Part shown: positions 12,101 to 25,691 of the stretch, piece by piece | Position numbering within the stretch: the stretch's first letter is position 1 | Layout of the letters: each line of letters begins with the position of its first letter | Origin: Gyrodactylus bullatarudis | Lineage: Eukaryota; Platyhelminthes; Monogenea; Gyrodactylidea; Gyrodactylidae | DNA length: 64,000 nucleotides | NCBI GenBank assembly: GCA_012064415.1 | Contig: SSNU01000062.1 | Span: 365,097-429,096 of the forward strand | Direction: 5' to 3' | Translations under genes and position numbers: made by a program | The notes under the pieces: generated by a model | Told to the model about the DNA's origin: nothing | Database searches by the model: none | Seen by the model: the letters and a program-made list of their open reading frames with translations, nothing else

Positions 12101-15100
12101 GTAGATGATTCCACATCGAGATAAAGTTGCCGGCGATGCATGAATAAGAGAGTTTAACTCAAATAATATTCGAATGTTATTCTTCAAATGTATTCGTTCC
12201 CCATTATTGAGTGTGAGGACTCGGTTATCATCCATGGCTGAATTAAGATTTTCAATCCAAAGCGTATCCAGATCTCCATCGATAATGAGTGATATATAGT
12301 CTTCCTTATCTCTATAAACCATTTTTCGCATGATATAACTTAGAGTTCCATCAAACCATTCATCATTGTTGAAATATCCATAGAGATCCTTGATGTCACG
12401 ATCTTTCGGATTAAGATAATACAGCTTGTAGGTTTTATTCATTCTGAGTAAATATATAAATATCATTTATACTTGTAAGTAATATCATGTTATAGAAAAT
12501 ATTAATATCTCACTGCTTATATGTTTCATAAACTATTTCAAAAATGGTCGACTTTGTACCTTGAGTTGGTCCAACAACTATGACAGAATGACGGTGTTTG
12601 ATAATTTCATTGAACTCATACATTTTCTGAACCTGTTCAGGTTGATAAGCGAGCTTCTTTGACCTGAGGGTCTTTTCAACCATCTCTTCAAATTTTCTGT
12701 CTATAGTTACTTGAATATTTTCAGAAATTTTAAAAGTATTCTCGATCAACGCATTGAATATCTCTTTTTCGTCTTGCTTTAAACTCGGCAGACAACATTT
12801 GAGCAAGGCCTTGGTACAAATAACATTATAGTCCATAGAAGAGTCTTCATTCTTGATTTCTTCTGCCAAATTTATTAGAACCTTGAGGAGGCGAAGATCA
12901 AACTTGTGCTGAATCCTATTGGAGAAGAGTTCATTTGCAATTTCAAAGATTTTGTTGATTTTCTTGGAAATGATCTAAAAGATGAATGAAAATCATCAAC
13001 TTCTTTCTTCAAAAAATAAAACTGATTCTATAGTAATTACCGAGGCAGATTCAAATCCTCTGCTCAACAACATTATCTGACAAATATAACTGAGATCAGG
13101 CAGAATGACCGTAACTGGCCTGAATAAAGCCTTCAGAGTATCTGGCAGGTCTGAGCGTCCAATATAATCAGGATTCATTGTGATGAAGTAACCTAGAGAG
13201 TTATTTAATTCATAGTTTTGCCCAATTATCTATAAAAAGGTGTGAGATTTCCAATTAGGCCAGAGAGGTAGAGTTTATTTTTCTCAACTAACATCAATTT
13301 TATCAGATTTCGAGTTTAATGAGTTATGAATATCAGCTAAAAGGGCAGTTATCACTGAGAGGACAGATAAATTAAGTCGATTAAACTCTTCAAAGCATCC
13401 CCAACAGCCAGTCCCACAAATGCCACGGAGGAATCTTCCAATTGTTCTAAATATGATGGAATATTTTAGTAAAAAACACATTTGACACTATAAAAAATAG
13501 TTAAGTTACACATGATCCATTTCATCATTACAGTTGATCATCATACACAAAACTCCCATGGCTCTGGACAAATCTTTGACTGTTTCCGTTTTTCCAGTCC
13601 CAAAAGGGCCATAAATGCCACAACCCATGTATAACGATAAGGCCATAGTAATGGTTAGATAAATTTTCTCTGTAACAGGTGTTATAACAAGACGACTACC
13701 AACTCCAGTATACTCGTATTGGAAATCAAATGAATTCGAACACTGTCGAATAGAAAGGCCATCTTCGTCCCGATTCCAGTAATAGCGCAGTTGAGAGTCG
13801 TAAATAAACTCATCCGGTCGTTCAATGTTCTCTCGAAGTATCGTGTCCAGAATATCCCTCGAGTTTACATCAATAATTGCGACATTTTCTAATTTCTTCA
13901 AATTTGTCAAATTTTCTGGTTTACTCCTTATTTCTAAGATGATATCATCAAGTTGTTGCTTTATTCGCTGATTAAATGTTTTAAGGGAATTTCTGTTAGC
14001 AGTTTGATTCTTTTTGAAGCATTCTTCTATTTCAAAAGTGAACCATATTTTAATTACAGAATAGACCACGGTACTCTGAAATATCGAAAGAAATAACCCT
14101 GAACCCATGACTAGAGTAATTAATAAGAAACTTTTGAGCTCACCAGTGTTTGTTTTATCCACAAAATCCTCGGTTCTTTGTGACAATAGTAGTAAAGACC
14201 TTGTTTTATCAAAAACTGACATGTTTCCTTCATCTGTTCGATAACATCCTTCAGCCAACTTTCCACTTTATTCGATGTGGACAATTTCTAAGAGAGGAAC
14301 GTTCTTTCATTAGAATATTCAAAAAAGGATATATTGTAACCAACTTTTCTTAGCTTCATAACTTCGCCTTCGGTTGAAATCATGCCGATTATATAATTAT
14401 TGTTATCCTCACTTTCAAATTCCAAATTCGATATATTGTTGAATACCTAAATGAAAATTATTATTTGAGTAATATATATTTGAAGCCAATAGAAAAGTTT
14501 TAGAGCTGTTCAAACAATATCAAAACAGGACAGAATTAAAACGATTTCCATAGAGTGTTTTCATTTTTAAGCATACTAGATGTAGCTGAGAAAACGGGAT
14601 TTTTGATAATTCAATTTAATAAGTGATTTCATTGAAATACATGCTTACCTTCATTGAGTTTATAATAACAGTTTCAAAGTCTTCACTAGCAAGAACTTTG
14701 AGAATTTCATCGTTCGAAAGGAAATTCAAACGGTAAAAATTCTTACGTTTTCTCTCGATGAACTCAATAAGAATTTTTTCGTATTTTTCAAAACTCTCAT
14801 CATGCACCTTTAGGCAATCGAGGAGATTGAGATCATTAGACCATGGCAAGAGAAATCGTTTCTTTATCGCACCCTTAATCATTTGTCTGAGTTGACTGTC
14901 AGTCTTTTGGAATCGTTGGACTTCTGTCGGCAGTTGATTGTGAATATCTTCACTGCCAAAGATTTCAATTAAATACAACCATTTTGTCTGCACTTTTCTT
15001 GCGAGCTATATTTTTAAAACGAAAGATCTTACAAGAGTCAATACCATTCGTCAAATTATTTACCTCAATAACATCGTGGATAACAGTAAGATCACTCTGC

Positions 15101-18100
15101 CATTGTTTAATGACATCTTGCAAATTCGAGCTACCGCCAACATTTTGAAAGATGACCAAGCTATCTTCGAGGAAACTTCGAATTGACTCATTGAAATCAA
15201 TTATCACAATATTTTCATCTTTCGGATAGGTTTTGAAGGTCAACTCGAGGGAATTCCATTCAGAAATAATACGATCGAATTTCTAATAGAAAAATAGATG
15301 ACATGATGAAAAAAATTCAAGGTATCTTGAATAATCTGAGACGAATATAAAGTTGGTTGATATGAAGTTGGGAATCTATGATTTTTACGAAAACCTCGAG
15401 TTTTTTCATCAAAAATTAGAATATGTTAAAGATTTTTTGGATCCTACTAATGTTGCCCACTTTTACGATTTGAAGAGAAAAATTCTGAAAAATTTTTTTT
15501 GATAAAAAATATTCTCATTTTTCAAATTTTGATTTTGAGCCAAAATCTCATTTTTTCAAATTTTGAACTGAACTGGTAGATATTTTCAAAACTCTGAAAA
15601 GTGATTTACAAAATATTCATATACAACTTGTCATGATCTAAATTAATAAACATACCTTTTCAATAGCATACTCTTGTTCAGCATCAGCCAATAGGATTTC
15701 AACTTTTTGAATTTCCTTCTGAATATTCCGATTGAGAAAGACTTCAATTAGTATCTTGTTTATATCATCATGAGGGATATTTAAAATGGCCAAGATTGCT
15801 GTCCAATGTCTCTTCTTGACATAGTCTTCTCTGAATCTTTTAATCAGGAATAGAGCTTCCAAATTTCTCAAGATCCTTTTGGAGAAGAGACTGTACACAT
15901 TCGTTGCCTGGATATCTTGACAGTTTTCACTGAGTTCACCCTCAGACTGTTCATATTGCTGGATCAAGTTTTCAATGCCCATTTCTCGAATTGTTGTCTT
16001 GAAACTGGTCAACTCTTTACCTCTGACTATTTCATAGATCTTGTAGAGTATACTCAACTTTTCATATTTTTCTCGTATTGCCTCCAATTCCTTGTATTCG
16101 TATTTACTTTCGTAGAGGATAATATTCTGGGATTGTATTAGCAAGGACCGACGTTCATAGAGGTTTTTCTGAATCTTGTTGAACTCTTCAAATTTTTTCG
16201 TAGCCATATCCAAGTCGAAAGACTCCATTGCAGGTCCTTCCTCGTTGTCTCTTATTAAATATTAAAAAAGAATTTCTTTAATTTTATCTCAAAGATTTCT
16301 CTATCTAATGAATCAGCAGTGATGATTATACGAATTTAGCAAAATACTTTTAATACCTTTTAACGAATGCCTTAATTTCATCTTCAAAGTTTGTCAACTT
16401 TTCATAAAGCTGCGGGTAATAAACTTTGATCATGGGCATTGTTTTTGCCTTTATTTTTGCCCATTCATTAATGAGATCGTCGAGTTTCTGTTGGAAAAAT
16501 TCAGCTGCCGTGAAAATTCTATCCGGCCAATTCTCACGTATGTCCTCTGTGCAAAACTCATTGAGAAGATCTGTCTTATTCTTGAGGATAAAAATGCTCT
16601 CTTCTATTTCGTAGCGGGTGAAGTTTTGGAACTTTTGAATATTCTCAAGTAGTCTCTGGAGTGTGTCCATATCGACAACAGTAATTTTGAAGCTATTCGA
16701 AGATTCCTGTAAAAATTAAAATTAATATTGTATGACTCTTGAATTACCTCGACAAGGTTGTTAATTTTAATATAGATTTTGTCCAAATCCTTTGTGAAGA
16801 ATCTCAAATAAGTGACCAGCCATTCGTTGAAGTGGAACCGGAATATCTCTCCGACCTCTTTTGTTTCTAGGGAAAAGGATACTTTTTCCATATACTTTCT
16901 GATTTCTGTCTCATTGATGAGGTGACAGATAACTTTGTAGTCATTTCTTATTTTCGTCAGCTCCTCCTTGGCTTCAAAGACCTTTCGGGAGCTCTCCCTA
17001 AACCAAGCAATCACAACAGCATACTTGAAAGATTAAAATATTTCCCTAAATTACCTTATCAAATGTCATAAAGTATTTGTAGTTTTCAAAGTTTTTCTTG
17101 TAACTTTCGATAAAAGAGACAAACTCCTTGACAAGATGATTAAATTTATCTGAGAAGGTATGTACAAAATTCATGTAATCAATTTCAATTTGATAAGTGA
17201 ATTCAAAGAATTCTCCATCGTCTAATAACACCTTTTCAACTGGAACACACGTCTTTCGATACCAACGTTGGAAATATTTTCCCCTTGAAATCATTATAAA
17301 GGTTTTACTCACATATCAATTGTGGTCAATAAGGAATTCTTTTTACATTTTATTATTGTATTCACTGTTGGATAAATGTCAAGGGAATCAGGGCCTGATC
17401 TGAGTGTACAATAAATCATGTTCGGATCATCGAATATTCCCGTACATAACTTGACAAGGGCACTAGAAATATTCTTTGAATGTTAAAGATAAAATTAGAA
17501 AAGTTTATAATGATGATTCATCATTGATGAATAAAAATTTTGAGAGGTCAAAATATAAATTTTAGAGGGTCTAGATAGAACACTTACTGATTTAAGAGCA
17601 TCAAAGATACTTTTCTCGCAAAACTCGTACAACTGGGCTAGTCTTGGATGTGCCCGTGTTCTAGAATTAAACAATAACTCCTCTATCGTTATCAACTCTT
17701 GAATGATATTGTCAAATATTTCTCTTGACAACTCTTTGAGTTCGTAATTCTTTCGCGTCTCATTTGAGTTGAGATAATTTTGGTACATCATTCTAACAGT
17801 TGGCTTCTTAATATGCGTAAATGACTTGATTTTCTCAGTTTCAATGTGGAGAAATTTGATGAAATTATTTATCAGTATAATGTCATCATTAATTTTTTCA
17901 ATTATCTAGAGACAAATAGTCTACAAAGAGGTATTACCTTGGTTGTGTCAAAGACGAAATCATCAATCAATAATGAATTCCAAGTTCTTTTTGTTCCAAT
18001 CTTGAGATATTCATTCATGTCAAGATATTTATCTTCCAAAATGTAATCCTAATTTTAATAATTCAAAAACCATAGGTCAACATACTATGAGGGGATTCGT

Positions 18101-21100
18101 CTGATTTCTCACTTCATCATATCTCTTCAAAAGATCATTAATACTACTCATCTTGTATCGTAAATTCATGTTCTAGTAATGAATTAACAGTTTATTACAC
18201 CAATTTACATCTAAGACAATGGCTTTTGCTAGAGACGGTACTTCATATCCAAACGATTCAATTCTCTGAGATTCATCAATTATGGTAAAGATTTTGTCAT
18301 CAAAGTTCAAGTGAAATGACGACAGTATTTGTTTCCGTGATGCAGATAACTCAGTTGGGGGATATGAGTACGAGGAAGATTTCAAATCGTCTCCCTTGAA
18401 AATTATGTGAAACGTTCATAAAAATGACGAGACTTACAATTGAAAACTTTTCGTAAACTTGATTGTGTGTGATAAGTGTTTGAAATTGAAACTTTTCCAA
18501 AATTTGGACAATCTCTGTTGTCCAGGATGCTACCAGTTTTTTTTCAAAACTACACAAGTCTTGATAGAACTTGTTGTATCTTTTCTTTACAAGAGTGTTC
18601 GTATTGCCTTCTGAAAAGTCAGACTTGAATATAAGGAATTCTTCAAGGCCACTTTTGATAAAATATTTAACATGACGTATCCAAATAATGTTGGATGAGA
18701 GGGTTGGAATGAAACGATAACACTTTGAAGCCTTCAACAAGTCATTAAAGTTCATGTCAAGTTTGAGAAGCTAAACAACCGTCAAATGCTCAAACATACC
18801 ATTGATCCATAGACCATAAGAAGATCGTTGAACTTGCTTGTTAGCAGTTCTGCAAGTGGTTTGCGACATTTTGAGTTTTGGAATTTCTTCAAGATACTCA
18901 AGGCTTTCTTTGTATTTTTGACATGATTAAAGTATTCATTAATGCAAGATTTTGCCAAAAGATCAATCTTGTCGATCCTTCGATTACACTCGATCATGGC
19001 ACTCTTCCATTTTAACCCATGGTTTTCAACAAAAATCGGGTACTTGTACTAGAAAGATGTTTAGAAATTGAGTAACATACAAAGCGAACTGAATCAAAAA
19101 TACTGTCGAGAGTGGTGATTAAACGATCAAACTTTGCAGCATTTCCTAGAATCGACTTCAATTCAGGCGTAAACATTGTAATATATTCCTTTGCTGTCTG
19201 TAATTTCTTTGATTATAATACCTACTTCAAAGCAGATACATGTAAGTTTAAACATACAGAAGATATTTGATGAAGGCTCGTCAAAACAGTCTCAGCTACT
19301 TTCAATTGCTTAAAGAGCTCTCTTCTATCGAATTCCCATCTATTTTCACTTGTATTCGCTTCCACCAATTTCCTTTCTTCAGCGTATGCTCTTTGGAAAA
19401 CATCAATCATGTTCAAATATTCCTCAACATCAGAATGAATCTTTGCTGGAGTGTTCCTTTCAGAAATTAGAAATATTTTTTTAGAATCAAACTCTCATTA
19501 AACCTGATCATAAAAATATTTAAAATCGATCCTTTTCAGCAAAATATTTTTATCAACTAAAAACATATTTTTAATGCACTAAAGATAAAAAGGTTCACCA
19601 TTTCAATATTCTACAGTAAAAAGATAGAATTGACTTTTGATTTTTGCAATTTTCATCAGTAAATTATTACGTGACAATAAAAGTTGATAATTTGGAAATT
19701 TCATTTCAAGCTCAGAGATTAATATTTAGTTTGATTTTAATTCACTCAAACCTTAAGATGAAGACATTATATTCTAATTTTGTTCAACTTTTAACAATTA
19801 ATTGAAAATTTACTACTACTGATGATGCTTTAAGAAATTCGAGTGATTTTCTTCCAACTTTTGAATATGTGCTCGAATAAGGGTATAACAACTGTGGTAC
19901 ATCATCAACCTGGATTTATATTCGCTTACAATAACTGAAAAATATTATTTCGGTTTTTTATATTAGAATATATATATATTATGGGTATAGGAGATTTTGT
20001 TCTCTAGGATAAACAATAGTAGTAACAATAATAATAAAAAATTTCATTTTAAACTCAAATTCCCCAGAGTCATAGAGAGAGATTAGCTTTACATCTTGTT
20101 ACAATTTCTGCGTGCTCAAGTAGCTATGTAGAGAACAAAAATCCTGTAGGTAATAAAGCTATTATCGATTATTTTTAATTCTTTCTCTCTGAATTTATTA
20201 TTTCCTAAATGAAAAAATAAATTGAATAATTTTAGTCTAAAACTAGAACATCCTTCATAAAGCTCTACAGACATCATTCAGAAATTCAATATTTTAACAA
20301 GATTATGCTTGCAATAATTTCCAGCTATGAGATAAACAACAAAACAATTCAATGGTTAAAATTAAATTTGACCTTTTTATTTTCAATGTAACTTGTAAAT
20401 TTAGTTTGATCATTTTTCTTTAAAAATGAATGTAGTGCTTTCCTAACCCCTGAAGTTTCTCTCGCATGCCCTTCCCATTAAAAGTTTAGAGAATGCAAGT
20501 AGATTTCAAACATTTTTTTCATGAATTAAAAAATTAGATTGAAGAATATTTTTCAGATCTTTGTTTCCATAATATCCTCACTTGAAATAATCTGGCTTTG
20601 AGAAGTAATTCTCAATTTTCTTAAATAATGAATTCGATATTCGTTTAAGAAGGGTGCCCATTCTCATATCACAAGAGTAATCTCGTGATATTGTCCAAAT
20701 CAATCGTAAAGTTTGCATTAAGCCAGGAAGACAGTTTGTACATTCTTCGATGGATGTCTCTTCCAATATCAAATTGAAATGTCGTTCAGCTAGCATTAGA
20801 AATCTTGAGTTATCCTTAGCTGTCAATATTTCCATTGATAGGTTTTCAAAAGGTAATATTGGTGTTCTATCTTTAGCAACATAACTCCAAAGGCCCATGA
20901 GATTACGTAAATTTTCATTCTTACTGGCTTCTTCTTGGAGAATTATTAGATATTTTTCTCGTTTACGCCAATACTCAATCTCTTCAACTGGATTCAAATC
21001 TACTAGATTCTCCAGGGGTTGAAATTCCAAGATGTTCTTGTAATAAGACTCTAAATTTATTTTTATTACTTTCTAAAGATGTACTTTTAAACTAAAGCTA

Positions 21101-22400
21101 GTTGACATGAAGATGGAAATTTACTATATTTTTACAAAAAACTCCATATTTTTATCTGGAATAAAAATATTATTTTTAAATTCAATGATGAAATGAGCTA
21201 ATGTTGTTGAAATAAAAAATACCTGAAAATTCAAACTGGCCAAAATTAGGCCATTTTTCAAAAATAATTTTGGCTCATTCCATCATGGAATTAAAAAATT
21301 ATTATTTTAAATTAAGTTTACATGCTAAAATAGTTTTTCAAAGAATAGAAAATAGATTTTCTATAGAATTATTGGTGAAATTTCAAAAACATTAAGGTAT
21401 GTACTAGGTAGATGAGGTAGGTAGATAAAAATAAATTGAACTTGAAGAATTTATGATAAGTTTTAATTGATACGTATGTTATATTTAAGGACCTAACAAG
21501 AAAGTAATACTCAAGTAATTTTCCATTATACTTACCAAAAGCATCAACTACAGGCTCCAATTTTTTGATTATTTCATCCATCTTAGCTGAAGAGAATCTG
21601 ATCAACTTTTCAAAGGAATAAATTTCTTGATCTACTACTGGAGGATACTTTTGACGCATGTCTGTGGTCATTAGTGTTTCTGTTAAATCAAGAAAACTGT
21701 CAACATGATTAATAATATTTTGATTAACAGCATAGTATGGATCTAGATTATTCATAATTCTCAATCTTGCTTCCAACGTCGGTTTGTAAACCTAAAGAAA
21801 AACGAGTCATTTAAAAGATTTTTTCAACCAACATTTTTCAAGAGTCCTATAAAATGATCAAGGGCATCATCGTGGACACTTCCGAATTCGAAATCATCAA
21901 TTGAATAATTCTGACTCTTTTTTATTCTCATGCAAAAGAATACTTCTACGTCTGTGGGGATTTCGTCCATTTCTTTCTCAATTTCAAGTTTATACCTAAA
22001 CATTCGAACAGAGAATTTCTGAAAGAGAGGTTTTCAATGAAACTTTTATTGAACAAACGTGATAAGACTGTTGATTTTTACTGTCTTGCTTTGAAATTTT
22101 AGAACTTATCTTTGGCTGACTCAGCTCAGCCTTGGATATGGCAGAGCTTTCACTTTCATTCAGAATCTTTTTAAACTTTTTGTATTCGAGGTCTGTGAGA
22201 TAATGAACTTCTTTATCTTCCAATTTTGTCTCATAGAAAAAGATTATGGACCCTTCCGATGATTCTTCGATAAAATCGGAAATTTTCTTTCCTAACTCAT
22301 CCTCTCTTGCTAGTACACTCGACTTTTCGTAGAGATTATTTGAGCCTAGGGCAATGGCACATGTTTGGATGAAATTTTCCAAGTTTTCGACTTCACACAT
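3187..22400 (-). CDS. Axonemal-type dynein heavy chain, multi-exon, tentatively DNAH10-like
   Basis: Microtubule minus-end-directed motor of cilia. The minus strand gives all parts in order: N-terminal tail from ATG 22400; linker with KKRHW near 15.8 kb; AAA1 (GPFGTGKTET); AAA2 (GPTQGTKS); AAA3 (GNKCCGKT); AAA4 (GISGSGKK); antiparallel stalk coiled coil around 7.7-8.5 kb; the AAA5 region; YGGRIKNVYDQRILDTYLEEY near 4.7 kb; and a C-terminal domain ending WILQGAALLLNSDD at the stop at 3187. Exons are joined by consensus GT-AG introns, many of 37-63 nt (for example 37 nt near 5.1 kb, 40 nt near 6.45 kb, 41 nt near 16.7 kb). A few of 300-650 nt lie near 10.4, 15.4, 19.6, 20.2 and 21.2 kb. I saw no frame break in the joins I checked. 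The YGGR/TYLEEY block and the WxLQG...LNSD end recall DNAH10-type inner-arm chains. That subfamily call rests on memory of family motifs and is uncertain. The sequence is divergent overall. Confidence 0.92.
7682..8484 (-). other. Dynein stalk and microtubule-binding domain
   Basis: The first helix (8110-8484) is rich in E, K and Q heptads. The microtubule-binding segment (about 7.93-8.11 kb) reads WKAARAIMTDPKFITILKTL, matching the family pattern. The returning helix starts after SKAAASLFKYF (about 7.8 kb) and continues KPMKDEVRNKEEELKRAN. The binding domain is of ordinary short length, with no inserted flap. Confidence 0.8.
9421..11250 (-). other. Dynein AAA3 and AAA4 regions
   Basis: AAA3 Walker A GNKCCGKT is at 11227-11250, with Walker B FFIDDL about 60 codons on. 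AAA4 Walker A GISGSGKK is at 9421-9444, with a lysine in the final serine/threonine position; axonemal AAA4 sites often vary here. A 450-nt intron (about 10.17-10.62 kb) lies between them. Confidence 0.75.
12549..13620 (-). other. Dynein AAA1 and AAA2 nucleotide-binding core
   Basis: AAA1, the main ATPase site, has Walker A GPFGTGKTET at about 13582-13611. The block after the 63-nt intron gives MDHVTIGRF, and Walker B is CWGCFEEFNR, where most dyneins have CFDEFNR. Then come MNPDYIGRSDLP and LKALFRPV. AAA2 Walker A lies at 12549-12572 and reads GPTQGTKS, with threonine where the consensus has its last glycine (GxxxxGK[ST]). WIENLNSAMDDN and ASPATLSRCG downstream are standard AAA2 motifs. Confidence 0.85.
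17495..22400 (-). other. Dynein tail (DHC_N1-type) exons
   Basis: This holds the N-terminal tail that binds intermediate chains and neighbouring heavy chains. Recognisable blocks are DDFEFGSVHDDALDHF (about 21.87 kb), EEIEYWRKREKYL (about 20.96 kb), a small exon at about 19.81-19.93 kb reading YKSRLMMYHSCYTLIRAHI, and RWEFDRRELFKQL (about 19.33 kb). Introns of 300-650 nt separate several of these exons. The putative start is the first ATG of the exon whose open frame begins at 22400. Confidence 0.8.
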
Positions 22401-22603
22401 TCACACTTGAGAAAAATTTAATGAATGAATTTCATTTTCATTCAAAAGCTCAGTGGAGTAGTTATAAGCTGTCGATTAAGAAATTACAGATTAAGCTGTA
22501 TTAATATTATTATTTACAAAGATGAAAAGATTATTTTTTTTCTTACAAATTATATATAATATATTTAAATTATCTTAAGTTTAATGGTACTTTTTTCTTT
22601 GGA

Positions 22604-24119
22604 TTAATAAAAATAATCTCTTTGATCACAGTTGAATAGCTGGTGAAGTGGAAGAAGACTCTGATTAGGATGTTTCTTGATAATTCGATAATTTTTATCC
22701 TCATTATTATCCCAGAACTCGTAAACTTTGTTTTTCTCAGGATCTCGTGTTCTACAACCGATTGCAAACTCTATTTTATCAACTGGCTTTATTTTGGCAA
22801 GGTTTATTTCAAAAAGATATTTGTCAAAGTCTTTTGAAGTTGACCCAAAAAGATTGTGGACATGATAATCTATGTGGCTTTTCCAAGAATCAGCTGTTAT
22901 GCGAAGCCAGACAGATTTTTCGTAGAATAGATTTGCAACTGATATCGTCCCGACAATTATGGGATCTTGATCATTTTTTATCAGACAATTTTCCAGGCAG
23001 ACAGAATTCTTGTATAGACTATTGTGAAATTTTACGTACTGTGATGCCGGCTGAAGAAAGTCAACGCACCAGAGTTCTTCCTTCCCATTGTTAGAGGTAT
23101 TTTCAGCAAATCTTTTCATGTCTATAGAAATATGAATTTTAAATTATTGCAAAAATAATTTCCGTCTTTTTTATCCCACATAGATGATTTAAAAATTCTC
23201 TACTCCTGTGCTTTCCAGGTTTATTGGTGGACGTTTTCCTAAAATTCATTCACATCACAAATTGTAAATTCGTACGCATTATCACGATTTTACGCCTTAC
23301 AAGACTTTTTTGAAATATAGGAACATTTTCTGGGCCATTGGTAAGGAATTGGAAAAAGCTTTTGAATTTTTTTCCATTTTCGAACGAATTTCACCATTAT
23401 TGAAAATATCTTGAAATTTATAGGTCGAAGTGCTCATAAAAACTTTAGGATAAAATTTGACTTATATTTTTCCTACTAAATCTTAATTTACGTTAAAAAA
23501 CAATTTTGTTTTGATATTTCCTACTTTCACACCAAGCTCTACCAGCCCTCCAAATTTTATTGCTACCTACTCTTTTTATATGATTGTTTCATATAGTAAA
23601 CTAAAGTTAATTAAACTAACTTTTCTGTTGAATTAATGAATCAATGTATGAGATTGAGGCCACTTTTATCAAGTCAAGTCCAAGATCATCAGCAAATCGA
23701 ACCTTTTGCTTCTTGCGATGGTGTCTGTGGTCACTCTTTTCATTTTCCTGTTTGAGTTTTTTCAAGTTCTCCAGGATATCTGTAATGTTTTTTATTTCAC
23801 CAAAAGAGTGAGGTAAGCTCTTGACAATGACCATTGGATCTGTAAACTTTGAAAGGGGCATGTTCTGAATCTTTTTCAAACGCTTCTTCTCCTTGACAAC
23901 ACGTTCGGGTTCCCTTTCAACGACAATTTCTTCATCTATTTTAAACAGACTATCATCACCGTCATCGGTTTGATCAGGGTATTCTTCCTTTTTGATTTCA
24001 TCCTGTTCTTCATCGTCTGAGATGAAGTCTGTTTCATTCTTCAAATCAACTAGGGAATATGTTCGATATAGTTTTGTTGACAATTGTTCAGCGCCTATTG
24101 AACGGTTTAAAAGAAGCAT
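22604..24119 (-). CDS. PPP1R3: Protein phosphatase 1 glycogen-targeting regulatory subunit (PPP1R3 family)
   Basis: It recruits PP1 catalytic subunit to glycogen so that glycogen synthase and phosphorylase are dephosphorylated. Two exons join cleanly: 24119-23621, donor GTTAGT, and 23121-22604 after TTTCTATAG. The join completes an Asn codon and gives about 338 residues, within the usual range for the family. Residues 139-142 (KVRF in KKQKVRFADDLGLDL) are the PP1-docking RVxF motif. The second exon has the FLQPASQY block and then a CBM21 carbohydrate-binding domain (about residues 186-312) with VANLFYEKSVWLRI and FWDNNEDKNYR. Residues 35-66 are acidic. The stop lies 203 bp upstream of the dynein start on the same strand. 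I chose ATG 24119 because it opens the long frame; an additional 5' exon further upstream is possible. Confidence 0.9.
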
Positions 24120-25691
24120 GATGATTACTCAAACGAATAAAAATTTCATTACACAATCATATCTTTAAACGAAAATAAAATAGCTTTATTTCATAAAAGT
24201 GCAAAAAGCCTTACACAAATGAACAGCTAACAAAATATTATTGGCTTCGTGTCAAATCATTGTTAATGACCAATCTATGATTTGTTCAAATGTAAGAGTT
24301 TTAGATATGTTATTTTTTCAAAAAAAAACAAATTTTTTTTCAAATTGCTGAAAGAATAAACCCTTGGTGCGTGATATCTTAAAATTTTACATATTTCTCT
24401 TCTTAACTTGAATGTCATTTCATGATTTTGATAGAGCTAATTGTGTTAAAGATATTTTTGGCCTGTACTAGAATAATTTTAGTAAAATTGCTCAAACTTC
24501 ATAAAAATATTTTCAAGCAATAGGGCGCGAATTCACATTCAGATTGCTCGAAACCGCTTTGCAGAAAGATGTATTTCATAGTCTTTCAGTTTTTTGAAAT
24601 TTTTGTGATGATCCAATACTGAAAGCTTGTATGAGATATAGTTGGATATTTTTACATGCTCTAATATTGAGAACTAGTCAACTGAATGGGTGATTTTTGG
24701 GTTGTCTTGATAAGACTAATAAAAATAAAAAATCCCGAATCTTTGAAATTCACATGTTTCAAAGATTCTGTATTCGAAACGGAACGTAATCTTTGAATTT
24801 GATCTCCTGTTTTTTCCCCGATATCTTTTGATGTAGTTAAACCCTCTGTCTTCATCTACGAATCGATATGAAATATTTCTTGATCACGTAAATCAGACAT
24901 TATTCACAAAAATGTTAGAATATTGGAAATTAGGTCATTTGAAAAGATTAATTAAAACAAAAAATTTCAATAGCTGATACTTTATTACTATCACTTTTCA
25001 CATAGTATTACAGAACAATTCCCAAAACCTTCCCGAGTAAAAAAACAGTTTATATGCTAATGAATCATTAATAATGAGTGGTAAAATCTTTGGAAGCTTT
25101 GTATTTCTATTCGAAAAATTAGTTAAATAAATTTATTCGTGTGTTTTTTCCAATGAAATGAGGTTTAAATACTGTAATCATATTTTACTTAAAACATGGT
25201 TTAGATTTAGAAATTTTCCCTCTATCCCACAACTTGGTAACTAAACTCCAGCATCTGGGTAATTTGAGATTGTAGCAAGGATTTTGCATATATTTTTCCA
25301 TTTTGAAAAAGGTTTAAACATATAATTATATTGTTTCTATATCTACTATAAAGTAGTTTCATAAAAGTATAATGGATTTTATGATTATTCTTAGATGGCC
25401 AAGTTTAAGATACTATTATTAAACAAACATTCAAGATTAAGCTAAATTTTTGACAATTTACTAAACCTAAATGCTCAATAAAAATGTACACTCTGTATAC
25501 TTATTAGATTATGTTTACCTATCCTAGAATTGATGAGAATTTTCTTTTGTTTACCTCGTTTTCAGTGAATTTTTCTTCCTGGTGCTTTCTTCTGATTATA
25601 ATTATTGAATAAGAATACAAATAATCATCATCTTTGAAGAGTTTATCAAACTGTTATTAATAATTTTCAGTATCATTAATAAAAGTGTTTG
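24120..25691. other. No firm gene
   Basis: AT-rich sequence upstream of the PPP1R3-type gene. A 64-codon minus-strand frame at 24661-24855 begins MKTEGLTTSKDIGEKTGDQI and could be a 5' exon ending at a GTGAAT donor after SLKH. I could not prove a join, so I do not call it. Confidence 0.4.

Noticed and set aside
24661..24855. 5' exon of the PPP1R3-type gene
   Set aside because: The sequence looks coding in part, but no consistent donor-acceptor pair to the exon at 24119 could be shown.
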